Assembly (NCBI GenBank): GCA_039621445.1
Contig: CP154954.1
Coordinates: 10,869,521-10,933,520 of the forward strand
Direction: 5' to 3'
DNA: 64,000 bases
Source of the DNA: Euglena gracilis
Taxonomy: Eukaryota; Euglenida; Euglenophyceae; Euglenales
The translations under genes and the position numbers were made by a program. Shown in pieces: positions 23,838 through 35,039 of this stretch (within the stretch, counting starts at the first letter, position 1; every line of letters begins with the position of its first letter). Below the pieces are notes generated by a model. That model ran no database searches. It was not told the origin of the DNA and worked only from the letters and a program-made list of their open reading frames with translations.

Positions 23838-23840
<3 letters not shown>
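22855..23840. mobile_element. Large nested palindrome (about 0.98 kb)
   Basis: Outer arms GGCAGCCCGAAACTACTGG (22858) and CCAGTAGTTTCGGGCTGCC (23816) are exact reverse complements. Next comes a TTAGGG-type inverted repeat (22905-23085). Then inner arms of about 40 bp, CTGTCATAGGAAAAAATAAC... (23093) paired with ...GTTATTTTTTCCTATGACAG (23786), are perfect. The centre (23160-23700) is unrelated DNA with no convincing coding frame. CATATA arrays lie on both sides. Confidence 0.85.
22905..23085. repeat. TTAGGG-rich inverted-repeat element, copy 3 (loop inverted)
   Basis: Same arms as copy 2, but the loop reads GTACACCGAACACCCGTCTAT, the reverse complement of copy 2's loop, so the element lies in the opposite orientation. 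Confidence 0.9.
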
Positions 23841-24065
<225 letters not shown>

Positions 24066-24139
24066 TGCATGTAAACTCCCAAATATAAAGCCCCCACCCA
24101 GGCTTTACATTTGGACGGAATTTCAAGACCCTCAGCGGG

Positions 24140-24510
24140 GGCTTAAAATGGGGGGGGGGGGCTTCATATTCGGGGGAGGAAATCAAACTTTTGCGGGTGG
24201 CCTCTATGACCTTCAGCAGCTTTCAATTGTGGCCAAATACCAATTTTATGCCAAATTTTCGTTGTGTACTTCCTATTTTTCGCAGAAATGTGCAATTCTT
24301 CTCCAAAACGGAGCATTTCCGGTGAAAAAAAAGTTGTATCCACCCAAAATTTTCCACTTTTAGTGAAGAACACAAGTGTCTGGCTCCACGTCAGGGGGGA
24401 GGGGGAGCTTTATATTTGGGCGGCAAAACAAAACCCCCTTGGAGGGGGTTTATATTGTTGGGGGGCGGGGGCTTTACATTTGGGGGTTACATACGGCAAT
24501 ATGATCGCAA
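24140..24510. repeat. Dispersed repeat related to 29119-29370
   Basis: Shared order of motifs: 'AAACTTTTGCGGGTGGCCTC' (24188) against 'AAACTTTTTTGGGTGGCCTC' (29131), then CCAAATTTTCG.., a TTTTTCGCAGAAATGTG-like block, GTTGTATCCACCC against TTGTATCATCCATCC, and a closing G-run with GGCGG. Homologous but diverged; no coding frame. Confidence 0.5.
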
Positions 24511-24689
24511 CGGCAACAAAAGAATGAGGATATTATACGGTCTGATAATTGATGGGCAAAAGGAAAATCCACAGGCAAGGAATGGTCCAAATCAAACTAA
24601 ATTCATAAAAACATGTCATGTGGTGGTATGCTTTTGGGGAACGAAAACGAGTACCGGGAAAAAATGAAGGACGGGGCCGCATCCTGCCT

Positions 24690-24787
24690 GTGGGCCTCCA
24701 GGAGGCCCGGGGCGGGGTACTTGGTGCGGAGGGCGGAGAGGTTGGCGAGGCAGAAGGGGTGGGTGTTGAACACCTTGGAGCAGGTCC
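24690..24787 (-). CDS. Exon of an unrecognised gene
   Basis: Minus-strand exon TCSKVFNTHPFCLANLSALR then TKYPAPGLLEAH. It starts after TGGCAG (conventional) or, a few codons later, after CTG plus 5; it ends before AGGCAGG (CAG at +4). Its phase fits the GTPase-gene exon ending at 26782, but that gene also has a nearby stop at 26596, so this may be the start of a different transcript's exon set. Not recognised. Confidence 0.5.
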
Positions 24788-24947
24788 CTGCCATGCCACT
24801 GCTGACAGCCGCAGCCAAAAACCCCCTGCCCGATATGATATATACAAGATATATGTATGTATGTAAATATCCATGTGCACATACATATTTATCATACATA
24901 TGATATATTCCATTTATGCATATTCTATCATATATATCTCATATTGT

Positions 24948-25110
24948 ACATATCATATCATATCATATCATATCATATCATATCATATCATATCATATCA
25001 TATCATATCATATCATATCATATCATATCATATCACACCATATCATATCACATCGTATCATATCATATGGTATCATATCATATCATGTCACATCATATCA
25101 TATATATAAT
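24948..25110. repeat. (ATATC)n pentanucleotide array
   Basis: About 30 ATATC units, degenerate towards the right. Confidence 0.95.
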
Positions 25111-26590
25111 ATGTACAGAAAACACAAAAAGACAGAATTTTAGCCCCGGGGGAGACCAAAATCCTCAAGGAGGCCACACTCTCAAGGGAAAATTCGGTCC
25201 AAAATGCAAAAATTCTCAAGGTGGGTGAGTATCTCAGCAGAATTCTAAAATTGCCCCCCAAAAGACATAAAAAAAGCAAAAATAAACCCCCCGCAAACTT
25301 TGCCAAATTTTTTTTAAAAAATAGGAAAGAAACAGGGAGGATGCGCTCCCCCCTGGGCACCCTAAAGGCTTGGTGGCTCATGCAATGAAGCACGGTCTCC
25401 ACCTCCACCTGGAGATCCTGAGGCCTGCAAAAACAAAAGTCAAGGTAGGAAAGCACAAAAGCAGAACTGTCACAACCCAAAAGGAAAACTCCCAAAGGCA
25501 TCATTTTCACAAAACCAGGCGGCCTTATAGAGGAGATAGAGGAGATAAACAGCACCCTTCAGAGTCACGCATACGCAAACACACACACACACACACACGC
25601 ACACACACCACACAAGTACACATGTGCACACGTACAAGCACCTTCGGTCAACCACCCCTTTGGGCCCCGCATCGCCCTGCATCGCCCTGCATCGCCCTAA
25701 CCCCCCCCAATTAGAAGCCCCCCGGGGCTACTATTCGGTCACTCTGCGGAAAACCCGGGGGGGGGGGGGGCTTCTAATTGGGTACCCTTTGTTTAAAGGA
25801 AAAACTTCGGCCGGCGGTCGATCCGGGGATCGAACGGGGTCCAAGTTTAAAAAATTGCAAGACACATTTATTCTAGTTTTTGGGTGGATAGGCAATGTTT
25901 CAAGGATACTAGATATCACTTTTGTTCCCAATGTCGACCTTTTTTCGTGGAAAATTTTCGAGTTTTTCACCATTTTTCGGAAATTTTTTCGTCAAATTTC
26001 CCCCCGGCTTCGCCGGGGGGGGGGGGCTGTTATTTGGATTTTTGGCGGGAAACCTGAGGGGGGGGGGGGCTTCTATTTGGGGGGGGGTTGTTATTTGGGG
26101 GGGGGGGCTTCTAATTGGGGGGGGTTTAGAGCCATCCAATGGTGCCCTATAACCGAAGACCAAAGTTCCTAGCCCGAACCTCAGGCAACCCCCAGGCAAC
26201 CTTACAGTCAACCACCAGGCAACCATCAGGCACATCCACACAAAATCCTCGTTGCTCACACTTTGCATCGGCCACACTACAAAAGAGCATGCAGCACACA
26301 GGGAATACCTCCCAGTTTCATGTCTTGGGAAGTCCTCCATTTTTCCAGCTGTTTGTCTGAGGCCACCAGATATTCTTCAACCATTTTTCCTGAGTCCGTT
26401 TTTTTTTTGCACATCCTTTCCCACAGCAGCTCAGGAGGTAATTTCCTTGATGGACCCTCAAATGCACCGCGTCTGGGCTTGGCAGCTGTCCTGCCGTTCC
26501 CATGGTGGAGGCAGGAAGAGTAACGGCACAGAGTCAGTCACGGTGAGGTGAAGGTTAGTGTCAGGGTCAAGGTGACAGCACTGTCAATGA
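25111..26590. other. Stretch without a recognised gene
   Basis: Contains CA repeats (25577-25620), three GCATCGCCCT units (25672-25698), G-run blocks of the 'GGGGCTTCTAATTGGG' type (25700-25790, 26010-26130), and an AGGCAACC minisatellite-like patch (26183-26230). No secure exon. Confidence 0.4.
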
Positions 26591-26595
26591 CAGTG

Positions 26596-27682
26596 TCACT
26601 GGGCCTCTGCCCTCTCGAGCTTGTCCAAACACCCCTGGCACACTGCCACGCGGGTGGGGGGCAGGGCATCCATCGGCTGCAGCCGTTTGCTGTACACAAA
26701 GCGGCATGCGACTCGTGTAGGAATCAGGCACACAAATACAGCAGGGGCACTGGAAGGGTACTGCAAACACAACCACCTCACCCTCCAGCACCCGCAGCTC
26801 CTCCAGCCGGTCCCACCGCTGCCTCTCCAGCAGCAGCAACCACTGCCGGTCGTGCTTCTCCCGACCACGCAGCTTCCTCCACTGAAGGAGAGGACGCTGG
26901 TCAGCAAAGGCTTTTGGGGGTCACACTCACCGGGGGTCCCGCTTCTTGGCCTCCAGCCAAACTTCCTCGACATCCAACTCGCGACTTTGTGTATTAAATT
27001 CGCGGCTCGTTGGATGCCAATCCTTCCAAAGGCGCAGTATGCGCACCCCTACAAGCATCCTCGGATTCACATGCCCTAAAAACATCCACGGATGCACATG
27101 ATCATGCACATGCCTACAACCGCCACTACAGTCGCCCGTTTATCCCACAACTTAAGATTCCCCCCATAACCTCCCTCTCCCACCGGAGCATCCACTCCAG
27201 GGAGTCACTCAGGGAAGGCCAGACGAGCCAGGGAGGAACATCGTCGACTCAGGTACGAAGCAAGCACCAATGTGGAGGCTGTACGCAGGTATGCAGCAGG
27301 GGCACGATACCTTCGGCTCCAGGGGAGTCACACACCTCCCGGAGGGGGACAGAGAGGTCCAGCACGGCAGCAGAGGCAGAGGCACGGGCAGACATAAAGG
27401 GCAGGCTGGAGTGGTCTGCGGGGGAGGGAGGGACGAGACAACAGAGGTGTACCCAGCAGTATGGGCCCAAATATGGACCCCACTTCAGCCATCCAAAATC
27501 CCCGCATCCAAAAAATCCAAAAAAATCCCCGCATCGCCCTGCATCGCCCTGCATCGCCCTGCATCGCCCTGCATCGGAACCCCACCTTTGGCCTCCAAAA
27601 TTCCCGCATCGCCCTGCATCGCCCTGCATCGCCCTGCATCGCCCTGCATCGCCGAAGGTGCTTGCACACGTACACACACACG

Positions 27683-27718
<36 letters not shown>

Positions 27719-28214
27719 TATATATATATATACACACGCATAGACACAATTCATGCGCGCATACAGGCTCATGCATACGCAAACACGCACACACCCAAAC
27801 ACGCCCGCACGCACATGCACACACACACATAGACAGACACACAACAGAACACAGCTTTGCCAGACTGCTTTTGACTGATATTGAAAGGAGGGGTGAGCCT
27901 TGGTGAGGACGTTTACAAGAGGTAGGAGGGCAATGAGTCAGGCAGGAGGGAAATGGGTCAGTTCTGCCAGAGTGCCTCGATGGCGTGCCCAGGTGCGTTT
28001 GGCACGCGCTTTACCCCATTCCGGTGGTGATTTGCCTCATTTAAAAATGAACCCGACTCAAACTCACAAACGAACATGAACGACGCACACAAAGCACACC
28101 AACGTCAACAAAACACATTGCAGACAACACCTACACCCACACACACACCCACACCCACACCCACACATACACATACACCCACACCCCCACCCCCCCCCCA
28201 CCCACCCACCCACC

Positions 28215-28301
<87 letters not shown>

Positions 28302-28806
28302 CTCCACCAAATCGTAGCATGTGATGACAGGGACAATGGTGATGCCCTGGGCCTTCGCCTGGCGGGCAACGGCGGCGGCGAGGCGGTAGGCGAACGCGGC
28401 GCCGAAGGCGTGGACGTACACCACGGCGTCCACCTTCAGAGGCACTTGCGGCACCACGTACGCGTCGTACCTGGGGGAGGGAGGCAAACCCATTGCGGCA
28501 CGCCGGCCGCGAACGGAACAGCTGCGGCACGGTGCGAGACGAGTGCGACCTGCTATCCGCGCGTTTCCGCAACTGACGAATGCCGGTCTGGATGTCCAGC
28601 GTCTTGTCGTTTGCGTGTCTTTAACAATTGACGTGTGCTGGTCTGGGTGTCCACCCTCCCAACAAATCCTGAGCTTTCCATATTAAACCCTGGGGTTGCA
28701 TATGACGTCGGACACACATAACAGAGTGGGAGGTGAGGCACTGTTTTGGGTTGTACAACATCTACCAACAGGCACACACACGCACACAACCTTACACACA
28801 TATGCG

Positions 28807-28843
<37 letters not shown>

Positions 28844-31800
28844 TTACAACATTCACACCACACACCATTTGGGATTGTTCATACTGTGATTGGGCTTGAA
28901 CTTCCCCCTCAGGATGCGGGAGAGCAATTTATTTGTGGCAGCATCATCGGTGGCACGCTTCTGTTCATCGGTCACATTTTGTTTTCCAGGCTGAGGATGG
29001 CGTGAACAACTTGGCCACCGCCCCTTTTTTGTTTAATGAGTTATTCCTGTGTCAGGATGTTTGAAGGCAAATCCTTGTTATAAGTGGCACACATCATTGT
29101 GTGCAATTTTGATGACTGTTGTGGGGAAACAAAACTTTTTTGGGTGGCCTCCAAATGCGTTCGCTACCTTATTCGAATTTGTTTGTGTACCATCCAAATT
29201 TCCCGAAATTGTCATTTTTCCCAACATGAAACACTTCTGCGAAAAATTGTATCATCCATCCAAAAAAAAAACACCAACATGTTTTGCCCTCCTCCCGCGG
29301 GGCTAATAATGGGGGGGGTGGCTTGTTGTTTGGGGACAAAACCAGGAAATTGGGCGGCTAAATACTTATGTATCTACTATATATGTATGTATATATATAT
29401 GTATGTATTTATATATATATATATCTATATCTATATCTATATCTATATCTATATCTATATGTATACTATGTATACTATGTATACTATATATGTATGTATA
29501 TATACTTCCATGAAATCAACTGTAAATTTGACCATTTATCACAGCCAGTGTGTCTTCGTCTTGCAATTACACATAAAATATCTACCGTGCCAGACTGTCA
29601 TAGTTGAAATGCACCAGCCAAATCATGGTTGAAATGCAGCAACTGGCCAGGCTCGGCAACGCCGAATGCACAGCCCGGCCAAACAGCAGCATGGCCGGCA
29701 TCGGCCAGGCCCTTGGTGTCGAACAGGTTGAGCGGGGCGGCGCCCTCCTGGCAGAGCAGGTCGCACAGCGCGTACCGGACCGTCTTGGAGGCGTCCCCGG
29801 CGCCCTGGAGAAGGAAGTCCACGAGGCACCTGGCCGAGATTTGCCACGTCGAAGCGCCGAAACAGAGCGACGTGGGGTGTTGCCTGCCCCACACCCGGAG
29901 AACCCGGAGAAACCATCACCTGAGAAGTCAGCCAGTGGCAACAAGCCGGGGTGCCAAAAAACTCCCGCAGAGCCCTGGTGGAGACCAGACTTCGTTTTGT
30001 GACCCGGGGGGTGAGCACCTATCCACCAAGCCCGGGAGCACAGAGAGGCCAGCCCGCCAAAAAAAATGGGGTCATCTGGAGGCGTTTCCCAAAAAAATGT
30101 TCGGTGATTTGTGTGAAACCCATACCTCGGGCCCCGGGGGGTCTAGCCCCAGATGCCCCTCCACCAATTGGCACCACCAAGAAAAGCCCCAAATAGCCCC
30201 GCTACGGAAAACCTCTTTCCAACCACATCTTACACTACCGACTAGTGTCAATTGTTTTCATTTGTCACCTGGACCCCCTGTCACGTTGGAAAGTCCAAAC
30301 CGGGATTCTTTTTGACCCCCCCCCCCCGGGAAGACCCGGGGGGGGGGGGACTGAGTTGGGGCACACAGCGTTGTATATTGTTTGGGAGGGCTTGATTCCT
30401 GGAAATAATCCCATACTGTTCAAAATTTTCAAATTCTGCTCGCGAATTTTGGCCTATGCCGTAATGGACAGGAGTCATCATCTGTCTCAAAAAAGGCAGC
30501 ACACGAGTATAATTGAACTGTTCAATAATGGTTCAGATCTTTTTAAACTATGTACTCTGATCAGATTGCACTGTTGACTGAACAACACAGCTGTGGCTTG
30601 CGTGCACGCATGCGTGCATGCGTGCGCGCAGGTGTGTCTCAAGGCTGGACAAGGAGGGGCGCCACCTCGTCACATAATCGGGCAGAGCTGCCAGTGAGAG
30701 TCTGGTAAATACTATTGATGAGGCTGGACTTGCCATTGCCTTGCCGGCCGAACAGCACACAATTCACCTGCGGGGATGGTTGCCTTGGAGTGGTTTTGAA
30801 CAGCTTGGCTGGGAAATTTCGACAGCAGTTGTTGTGGCTCCCTTGCCAGTACGGACAGTTCACTCAAATAAAAGGCCAATTGAAACAGAAAAAAAACAGG
30901 GAACAAAATGAGCACCCGTTCAGAACGAAAGAGAGGGGTGGGGAAGCCACAAAGAGTCGCACAGCGCTGTGCACCTGTCTGGTGGAGCTTTTGGGGAAGG
31001 CCTGTTTCAAGCGATCGAGGCTGCGCTGCAGCCGATCCTTGTCCAGCTGGTGGGAGGGTCCCGGCCAGGCTGTTTTTTTACCAACCTCGGGGGGGGGGTC
31101 CGGAGTGCCTGTGAGTGCCTGCCCAGGCAGGCACAACCGCCCCCGGGGTGGGGTCGGCACCCGACTAAACTACAGCCTGGCCTCGGCTCGGCTGGGCCGG
31201 CCATGCAACTCAGCCGGGCCCCCCCTGCAAAGGGAGGTCCGGACTGCCCCTCCCAGGCGTCTGGTCACCAACCCCAAGGTGGAGGGGTGGGGTGGGGTGG
31301 GGTGCCTGCTCATAACAGGCCCCCCTAACATAACAGGCCCCTCTAACATAACAGGCCCCTCTAACATAACAGGCATCCCCTTAGTTGCACTAAGGCTTCT
31401 TGTCTGTTTATGGCCGGCGCTAACTTCGCTTCCGGCCCAGCTTGCTGTGTGGTGAGTGGCCAGGGACCCCTTACACCCCCCCGGGCAGGCACCCCCCCCG
31501 GTGGGGGTTCAAAAGCCGGCCGATTCAGCCCACTGATCCTTGCCCATGGCCATTGTCGGCACCCAAGGGGATGCTACATATATCCACCTACCGCAAAGCC
31601 CGACCCCGTGTGTCTTCCGACCCCTCCCCCTGTTGGCCCATACCCCCCCTGGGGAAGGGAGGTGCGAACTTCCTGGCCCCAGCACAGTTTCAGAGAGCCC
31701 CGAGGGCTTCTGCCAGGAGTTTTTTAAGACCGGGGGGGAGGGGGTCCCCCCCACCCACCCACCCACCCCCCGGGGGGCCCCCCAGGGGGGCCACCCCCTG

Positions 31801-34783
31801 GGGGGCCCCCCAGGGGGGTCCCGGGGACACTGAATTTTCCCCGAAAATGGCCAAAAAATCGCATAAATGCTAAAAATAGCACTGTTTTCAAAAATTTTCG
31901 GCGCCTTTGGTGCCGAAAAGTATAACCCACTCCCCCCTGGGGGAAACTCCCCCCGGGGGGGGGGGGTGCTCGGCCGGACCCATCCACCCTCCCCCCTCTC
32001 CCCCCCAGGGGTCCACGACTAAAAAAAAAACACCTGGCTTCTGCATGCCTGCAACAGCAGCATTTATCCAATTTTGAGATGGGGTCCTGTGGTCCTCACC
32101 AGTTGGTGAATCCCGGCCGTGCCAACGTCGATGCCTCGCTCAGGGGGGTCCCGCCCCGACCTCCCGGGTGGCCACGCGCTCCGCGGGCGGCGCGGGGGCG
32201 GCCGCCCCGACCCGTGGGTACTCCACGGTGGTGTTCAGGTCTGTCGGCAGCGTACAGTCCAGGCCTGCAACAATACCGAAACACACTCAACACACAACAC
32301 AACAAAATACAACACAACACAACACAACACAACACAAACACGCAACACGCAACACACACACAACATATATTTTTGTTGGGGTGGCATACCTTTGTGTGTA
32401 CACATGGTTACGTGTTATGTGTCCATGCACACACACACAACACATGAAAAAATACACAAACACACATATATTGGAGGGGGCATGCAATCGGGGCCACATC
32501 GAATGCAAAGAACGGGCACACTGTCAGTCAGAGTAAGCTCCTCGCCCGTGTGGCCCTCGCGCAAATCGACGGCGACCTGCCGGTAGGGGCGGCGGGGCGG
32601 TGGGGGGCTGACGTGCACCGGCACAAAGGTGGTCCGCTGCAGCGTGGCGCATGGCAGCGCTGCCAGAGGCAGGCCACCGGCACAGACAGCGCGAGGTCAG
32701 GAGTCCCATGCACGTGAAACTTGGAAACAAAAAACATCGACTGCTCTTTTTTCCAGCATGCCGAAAAGGGAGGGCAGGCAATGCAAAAAAAACAACTTTG
32801 TGGACTGGGAGTAAAAAGTTAAAAATCAGGTGAGCTGTGTGAAGTACGCCATTCACCACCTCAGGATGAAGCCCAAAAGCCTGGTTCAAATTTTGATTAG
32901 ATCTTCACAGCCGAAAGGAGACGAGAACACTCACTGGCGTCACTGGGCTTTATTCTAGCACACTATTTCACAATAACCCACTCAAAATTCCACAAAACGG
33001 GATGAGGAGCCTGTAAATGTGCGTCCAGCATTCAGAGCACAAGTTCACTTGGCATGTATTCACTTCTATTCACTTGCTGCCCAGGGGGTTTTCCATCTGG
33101 TGACCCAGGGAGGCGGCACCTGGACTCATCCACCCTAAAACATTCAAAAAACATTATTGCCCCGATCACCAGCAAGCTGGACCAGGGGAGTGGGAATCCG
33201 ACAACCCAAACGCACCCACTCACGCTCAAAACCCCGCCCACACAGAGACTGGGTCCGTGGCTTGGCGACCATGTGGAAGCATCTGTGGGCCGAGGGTCTG
33301 CCCTGCGCGTGGTCAGCGTCGCGCTGTCGATGGTGGACGGCAGGTCGGTGAGGGTGGCCGCGTCCGCGGTCTTCCGCGCCGGGACCTCGGCCGCCGGGGG
33401 ATGGCGAGGAGGGGAGAATGGCACGCCCGAGGGCAGGCTGCCCGGCACCGTTTCGCACTGGGGAACGTCGAGCTGACCTGAGGAGGGCGGCGAGGGGCAA
33501 ATGCAGGAGTTTTGACTGTCCCCGGGTGACTGCTTGTTTGCTGTGTGGTATTTCTGGTAAAAGAGCATGAGAGCTCCAATGCTCCCAGTAAGTATTCCTT
33601 AACAAAATGTTGACTTTCCGTGAACTGCAGAATGCGCAAACTGCCTTTCTACTGTGTCTTGTCCCAATAATAGTCTTTGACCCAAACTGCCTTTATAGGT
33701 AGTTTCTCACGCCACTTGCAAAGAGAACAGGAGGAACATGTGGCACAGATGATATTGAACTCGAAAAGTATGCCATCCTCTCATCCATGATACCAAGTGC
33801 TTCTCAGAACGCTCCTTGTCAGGGTTTGACAAAAACATTGTGGGGAAGGGTCTGGACTCCCTAATGCAGGGGTGGTCAGCCACATATAAAGCAATTTTTC
33901 GCCCAGGTGCACAACTTTTCAGTTTGAAAGAAATTGCCAAGAAATCAGTCAAAAAAACCAACCTTGGGGCACAGAAAACTATCCACAAGAAGCAATGGAA
34001 GAAACTTCAAAATTGTGATGGAGCACAGGAAAGAGTGGTCTAGGGTCTGGCGGAGCCCCAACCTGAACCCCAATCAGACACCTTACTCATGGAACCCTTG
34101 ACCATACCGTTGCATAGCGACCTCCCAGGGGGAGGGGGGGTCACTTTCCACTCTGAAAAAACCAGTCAATCCTTTTCCCAAAAACCAGTCAGTCACTTTA
34201 CCCCCCCCCGGGGGGATCGGCCATTCTTGAATGATGAGGAGGAGGCAATGAGCATTTGCCAAAAAGTCTCAAAAAATCCAAAAAAAATCCGGCGCCTTCA
34301 GCGCCAGGCCAGTCACTTTTTCTTTTTCGAGCCTACCCCACCCCCCGGGGGGGGGGGGGTTCTTGGCCAGAAAACCAGTCAGTCACTCTGAAAAAAACCA
34401 GTCAGTCACCCCCCTTAGTTGCACGAAGGCTTCTTGTCTGTTTATGGCCGGCGCTAACTTGGCTTCTGGCCCAGTTTGCTGTGTGGTGAGTGGCCAGGGA
34501 CCCCTTACACCAGTACTCTTTTGTTGCTCCGCCTGGCCGGGTGAGTAACTCTGGTGTAATTCCAGCGCTGTAGGGGCATACACTCACCTTGTGTGGTTGG
34601 TGTGGTTCCCAGTCACCCCCCAGGGGGGTGGGGTGGGGTGGGACAGGTGTTAAGCAATTGTATGCCCTTGACCCAGGACCCTGGCCCAACCACACCGATG
34701 GACTGCAGGACGGAGCCGTCGTCGTACCGGGTGGAGCACGAGGAGCTGGAGCTGATGGAGAAGAGGTCCTCGTCCTCCTCCAT
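26596..34783 (-). CDS. Multi-exon P-loop GTPase (IFI44/immunity-GTPase-like G domain)
   Basis: Minus-strand exons with agreeing phases: 34783-34696 ([18 protein letters not shown]), 33477-33309, 32664-32527, 32254-32161, 30767-30651, 29804-about 29690, 28470-28300, 27405-27336 and 26881-26782; a final piece ending TGA at 26596 ([17 protein letters not shown]) is likely but its junction is unresolved. G1 is [20 protein letters not shown]3 is [12 protein letters not shown] and the G4-like motif is [11 protein letters not shown], preceded by [14 protein letters not shown]. This order and the 'VNxVLxGxxGxGKSSxINS' style resemble IFI44-like and related large-GTPase domains; the exact family is not certain. 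The N-terminal 200 residues are Ser/acidic then Pro-rich, with repeated ATLT(D/T)LP motifs. Both GT-AG introns (after 34696, 32161, 30651, 28300, 27336) and CAG/CTG introns (after 33309, 32527) are present. The minus-strand TTTGCAG at 34881 is a candidate spliced-leader acceptor, giving a 5'UTR of about 97 bases. Confidence 0.7.
27530..27655. repeat. GCATCGCCCT minisatellite
   Basis: Two clusters of 10-bp units (4 and 5 copies) separated by GGAACCCCACCTTTGGCCTCC. The same units occur at 25672-25698. Both loci adjoin CCTTCGG/CCGAAGG plus a CA repeat. Within an intron of the GTPase gene. Confidence 0.85.
27665..27845. repeat. CA, GA and TA microsatellites
   Basis: CACACA, GAGAGA and TATATA blocks in succession, then more CACA. 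Confidence 0.9.
28133..28299. repeat. (CA)n microsatellite abutting a 5' splice site
   Basis: CACACCCACACC units, then CCCA units, then about 75 bp of pure CA. On the minus strand the intron begins GTGTGTGTG immediately after exon base 28300, so the array starts at the donor itself. Confidence 0.95.
29119..29370. repeat. Dispersed repeat related to 24140-24510
   Basis: See the partner at 24140. Inside an intron of the GTPase gene. Confidence 0.5.
29375..29500. repeat. TATATC / TATG microsatellite
   Basis: TATATG, then five TATATC units, then TATACTATG units. Confidence 0.9.
31066..31179. mobile_element. Small TIR element with 8-bp target duplication
   Basis: Left CAGGCTGTTTTTTTA, right TAAACTACAGCCTG. 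Flanks GTCCCGGC (31058-31065) and GCCTCGGC (31180-31187) match at 6 of 8. Core is TGCCTGCCCAGGCAGG. In an intron of the GTPase gene (32160-30768). Confidence 0.75.
31310..31378. repeat. Tandem repeat of CTAACATAACAGGCCCCT
   Basis: Four units of 17-18 bp. Confidence 0.85.
31379..31476 (+). repeat. About 100-bp direct repeat, copy 1
   Basis: CCTTAGTTGCACTAAGGC... to ...GGCCAGGGACCCCTTACACC; the second copy at 34412-34515 differs at only a handful of positions. Both are on the plus strand, 3.03 kb apart, in introns of the GTPase gene. Confidence 0.85.
31714..32036. mobile_element. TIR element with perfect 8-bp target duplication
   Basis: Left CAGGAGTTTTTTAAGACC, right ACTAAAAAAAAAACACCTG. Flanks are GCTTCTGC (31706-31713) and GCTTCTGC (32037-32044), identical. 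Interior: ACCCACCCACCC and C/G-run palindromes, AAAATGGCCAAAAAATCGC, AATAGCACTG, and TTCGGCGCCTTTGGTGCCGAA. Lies in an intron of the GTPase gene. Confidence 0.9.
32285..32365. repeat. ACAAC microsatellite
   Basis: ACAAC/ACACAAC units immediately upstream (minus-strand sense) of the exon starting at 32254. Confidence 0.85.
34110..34411. repeat. AGTCAGTCAC dispersed repeat
   Basis: AACCAGTCAGTCAC units alternate with C/G-run palindromes and a core TCCGGCGCCTTCAGCGCC. Related blocks: 42000-42390, 49316-49645, 49985-50280, 55320-55565. Confidence 0.7.
34412..34515 (+). repeat. About 100-bp direct repeat, copy 2
   Basis: Partner of 31379-31476. Confidence 0.85.
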
Positions 34784-34881
34784 CGCGCCGAGGGCCCGGG
34801 GCTCCAGGGGCCTGCACAGCGAAGGACCGAGGGGGCGGAGCTTGGGCTGAATGAGAGGGCCCAGTGGGGATTCTCTCCCCC

Positions 34882-35015
34882 TGCAAACACACAAACACAC
34901 ACAAGCACACACACGCACACACGCACACACACACACACCCACACACACACACACACACACACACAGGCGCACACGCACGCACATGAACGCCCATACACAC
35001 ACACACACACACACA
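34882..35015. repeat. (CA)n microsatellite
   Basis: CA with CACG and CACAAG interruptions, immediately upstream of the candidate trans-splice acceptor of the GTPase gene. Confidence 0.95.
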
Positions 35016-35039
35016 CCATGCTTGTGCTTGCCAACTGGG

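Noticed and set aside
25795-25850. tRNA-like T-arm (CGGTCGATCCGGGGATCGAAC)
   Set aside because: The stem pairing of a T-arm does not form and no acceptor or anticodon arm is present.
25672-27655. CRISPR-like array of GCATCGCCCT
   Set aside because: Head-to-tail decamers without unique spacers; eukaryotic context.
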